Positions 60,824 through 64,000 of a stretch of DNA of 64,000 nt are shown here, in pieces. Position numbers and translations under genes: made by a program. The stretch's first letter is position 1. Each line of letters starts with the position of its first letter. Under the pieces are notes generated by a model. It made no database searches. It was not told where the DNA came from and saw only the letters and a program-made list of their open reading frames with translations. The DNA is from Salinibacillus kushneri (lineage in GTDB: Bacteria > Bacillota > Bacilli > Bacillales > Alkalibacillaceae): assembly GCF_900111405.1 (NCBI RefSeq), contig NZ_FOHJ01000002.1, forward strand, positions 1-64,000, given 5' to 3'.

Positions 60824-61506
60824 AAAAGATTTTAATTGTTGAGGACGAAATGAATATTGCTGAACTGGAAAGAGATTATTTAGACGTTAATGGTTATTCT
60901 TGTGACATTACAACGACGGGTGAAGAAGGATTAAAGTTAGCTGAAGAGAACGGTTATGACCTTATTATCCTGGACTTAATGCTGCCTGGTGTTGATGGAT
61001 TTAATATTTGCAGACAACTGAGGGATAGGCTAGATATTCCGATTTTAATGGTAACAGCGCGAAAAGAAGACATTGATAAAATACGAGGGTTTGATCGTGG
61101 TGCTGATGATTATATCCAGAAGCCTTTTAACCCGAGTGAACTTGTGGCGAGGGTGAAAGCTCACTTGTCCAGGTATGAACGGCTGGTCAATAAGAATAGT
61201 GAACCAGATGAAATTCGTTTTAAAGGACTGCACATCGACCTGAGTTCACGAAGGCTTTATGTCAATGGAAAGGAAAGAGTGTTACGGGCTAAGGAATTTG
61301 ATTTACTAGTATTGTTCGCTGCAAATCCAGACCGGGTGTTTACGAAAGAGGAGTTATTTGAGCGAATTTGGGGAATCGACTCACTGGGAGATATTACAAC
61401 CGTAACCGTCCATATTAGAAAAATAAGAGAAAAAATAGAGGAAGATCCTTCAAATCCTAAGTATATTGAAACGATATGGGGAGTAGGCTATCGGTTAAAA
61501 AAATAA
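60820..61506 (+). CDS. OmpR/PhoB-family response regulator
   Basis: 228 aa; overlaps the kinase by four bases. Receiver: acidic pair VEDE, phospho-Asp in LIILDLMLPGVDGF (about residue 53), Thr in LMVTARKED, Lys in YIQKPFNP. Output: winged helix LRAKEFDLLVLFAANPDRVF and TTVTVHIRKIREKIEEDP... IWGVGYRLKK. Likely controls its own operon, including the membrane protein genes upstream. Confidence 0.93.
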   Translation: MKKILIVEDEMNIAELERDYLDVNGYSCDITTTGEEGLKLAEENGYDLIILDLMLPGVDGFNICRQLRDRLDIPILMVTARKEDIDKIRGFDRGADDYIQKPFNPSELVARVKAHLSRYERLVNKNSEPDEIRFKGLHIDLSSRRLYVNGKERVLRAKEFDLLVLFAANPDRVFTKEELFERIWGIDSLGDITTVTVHIRKIREKIEEDPSNPKYIETIWGVGYRLKK

Positions 61507-61520
61507 AATGGGAGTGACAA

Positions 61521-61556
61521 AAGCGAAGTTCATAAAGAGCTTCGCTTCGTTTTTTA
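61521..61556 (+). terminator. Terminator of the two-component operon
   Basis: AAGCGAAG pairs with CTTCGCTT, then CGTTTTTT. Confidence 0.9.
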
Positions 61557-61708
61557 AATCAAAGCGGCAAAAGCCGGGATATCTGCTTTCCCTTTAGGAG
61601 GAGCTGCTTCCAGATGCGTGTGATTTTGTTTATATTGAATGAATATCGATAGGAAATGAACATCTAGTCCATTACTTTTACTTTGCCAAAAAAGTATGGT
61701 GTTTTCCC

Positions 61709-62790
61709 CTAATTTTGATCATTACCTGTAATGCTTCTGATGTGTAAATCTCTTTGAGGAAATGGAATTTCGATATTATTTTCTTTTAGAATATTATTAA
61801 TACGAAAATTTATATTACTTTTAGTAATAATGAGCTGATCAGGATTTGCAATCCATATAAACAACTCAAAGTCTAAGGAGGAATCACCAAATCCAGAAAA
61901 ATAAACAAAGGGCTCTGGATCGGATAAAATATTTTCATAGGCAGCTGCTTCTTCTTGAGCTACTTGTAAAAGTAAGTCCCGTACCTTTTCCACATCACTT
62001 CCATATGCAACACCGATGGGAATACGGAGTCTTAAGTTTGGGTCACTATAGGAACGATTTACAACGTGTTCCTCTAAAAAATAGGAATTAGGAACGATGA
62101 TATGTTCATTATCAATCGTTCGAATGATGGTTGCCCGCATATTAATTTTTTCTACATACCCTAAAATGTCGTTGACAATTACACGATCGCCCACTTTTAT
62201 AGGTCGCTCAAAAAGCAAAATGATACCAGAAATAAAATTCGAAGCAATATTTTGCATGCCAAACCCAATACCTACTCCTACGACACCAGCAAATACAGTT
62301 AGCGCACTTAAATCAATCCCGACGGTCGCCAAGCTCACAACAAAGGCAACAATCATAATGCAGTAATGGATAATCCGATTAAAGGTGTATTGTATACCCT
62401 GATCTATTGATATCTGGAATAAGCTCTTGGTAATAGATATTTTGTCATAACTTTTGATGCGCGGTGAGCAAATGAAATGATGAGGATAGCTACAATGACA
62501 AGAAAAAAAGAAATTTCCACCTTGCCTACAGATGTGATTTCACGGGTCATCCAGTCGGCATCTAAAAAATAGAGCAAGGTATATACCAAAGCACCGTAAA
62601 TGGTTACCCAATTAACAATGGAACGAAGGGCTTCATGATTATTAAACTTTCTTATCGCTACATTCACAATCCAACGTAACAAAAAGATGAGGCATAGAAC
62701 CACAGCATAAACGATGACCTCACTAATCCAAACGGAATTTGATAGGAAAAGATTATAAATAGTAGAGGATAAGAAGAACAATAGAATCAC
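61709..62790 (-). pseudogene. Frameshifted MscS-family mechanosensitive channel
   Basis: The N-terminal piece (62790-62404) has three membrane helices and stops after KVMTKYLLPRAYSRYQ. The C-terminal piece is in another frame and reads IDQGIQYTFNRIIHYCIMIV onward, then VGVGIGFGMQNIASNFISGI and LFERPIKVGDRV, the MscS pore and beta-domain signature, to 61709. The break is around 62400-62430; a short insertion such as the extra TATCTATTACC stretch would explain it. Full length would be about 355 aa. It protects cells from osmotic downshock. Confidence 0.85.
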
Positions 62791-63069
62791 CTTTAACTTT
62801 ATGTATTGCTAATATATTATCATACTTCTTTTATCGATAACACTTTCCAATAGAAAACAAGGTAGAAAGTCCCCACTTTTAAGATATAAAATGAAAAAAT
62901 ATAGGAGCATGGGAAAACTGAATGGGGAAACCTTGAATGATTGTATGCCCATTATTTTCCTGTTATGATGGACATAAATTCAACGTTCAGTATCAAAATA
63001 AACTTGGAGAGAAAGATGAGGATAAAAGGTTTAAAAAACACGCTTAAACTAGGAAAGGGAGTGACGTTT

Positions 63070-64000
<931 letters not shown>

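Overview
The window comes from a low-GC Gram-positive spore-former of the family Bacillaceae, probably an Oceanobacillus/Virgibacillus/Lentibacillus-type genus. The evidence is strong AGGAGG-type ribosome binding sites, frequent TTG/GTG starts, a tRNA array in the order Asp-Phe-Tyr-Trp-His-Gln-Gly-Cys-Leu that resembles the end of the Bacillus subtilis trnD cluster, a DUF3231 gene, a ydaO-type c-di-AMP riboswitch and an ErmDL-type leader peptide. Identifications rest on motifs read by eye; no database search was run.

Layout. 19-923: nine tRNA genes. About 1.0-44.2 kb: a very AT-rich island, in four parts. (a) 1.2-17.8 kb is a defence block. Two dissimilar predicted PD-(D/E)XK nucleases lie beside a C5-cytosine methyltransferase with a zinc-finger insertion. 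A DISARM-like operon follows (two genes that together look like a split DrmE, then DrmA helicase and DrmB DUF1998 protein, with no drmC nearby), then an McrB/McrC-like pair and a nuclease-SF1 helicase. (b) 17.9-19.0 kb is a 1.14-kb cassette bounded by about 80-bp imperfect terminal inverted repeats. It holds two small convergent genes and no transposase. (c) 19.3-28.3 kb is a Gabija-like pair (OLD nuclease plus UvrD helicase) in an operon with an unrecognised 329-aa gene before it and a 142-aa gene after it. Two paralogous small genes flank it, a SEC-C zinc protein follows, and 28-nt near-identical direct repeats bracket the block. (d) 28.3-44.2 kb is a mobility and maintenance module: primase-polymerase-like protein, regulator plus MFS pump, tyrosine recombinase, PLD nuclease, a long perfect hairpin in an AT-rich gap, several small recombinase-like proteins and a 583-aa large serine recombinase. 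Partial duplications show a history of rearrangement.

44.5-64 kb looks like ordinary chromosome. It contains a DUF3231 gene with a decayed neighbour; a threonine dehydratase/GntR pair divergent from a Cys/Met-type PLP lyase and NhaC antiporter, both broken by single-base frameshifts; and a c-di-AMP riboswitch ahead of a TetR-ABC exporter operon. Next come an antibiotic-resistance-type ABC-F gene with an elaborate multi-leader-peptide attenuator, a secreted CAP-domain protein, a LysE-type exporter, a four-gene operon ending in a two-component system, a frameshifted MscS channel and a truncated aldo/keto reductase.

The strongest leads are the inverted-repeat cassette, the extended Gabija operon, the DISARM-like operon without drmC, and the three-leader ABC-F attenuator.
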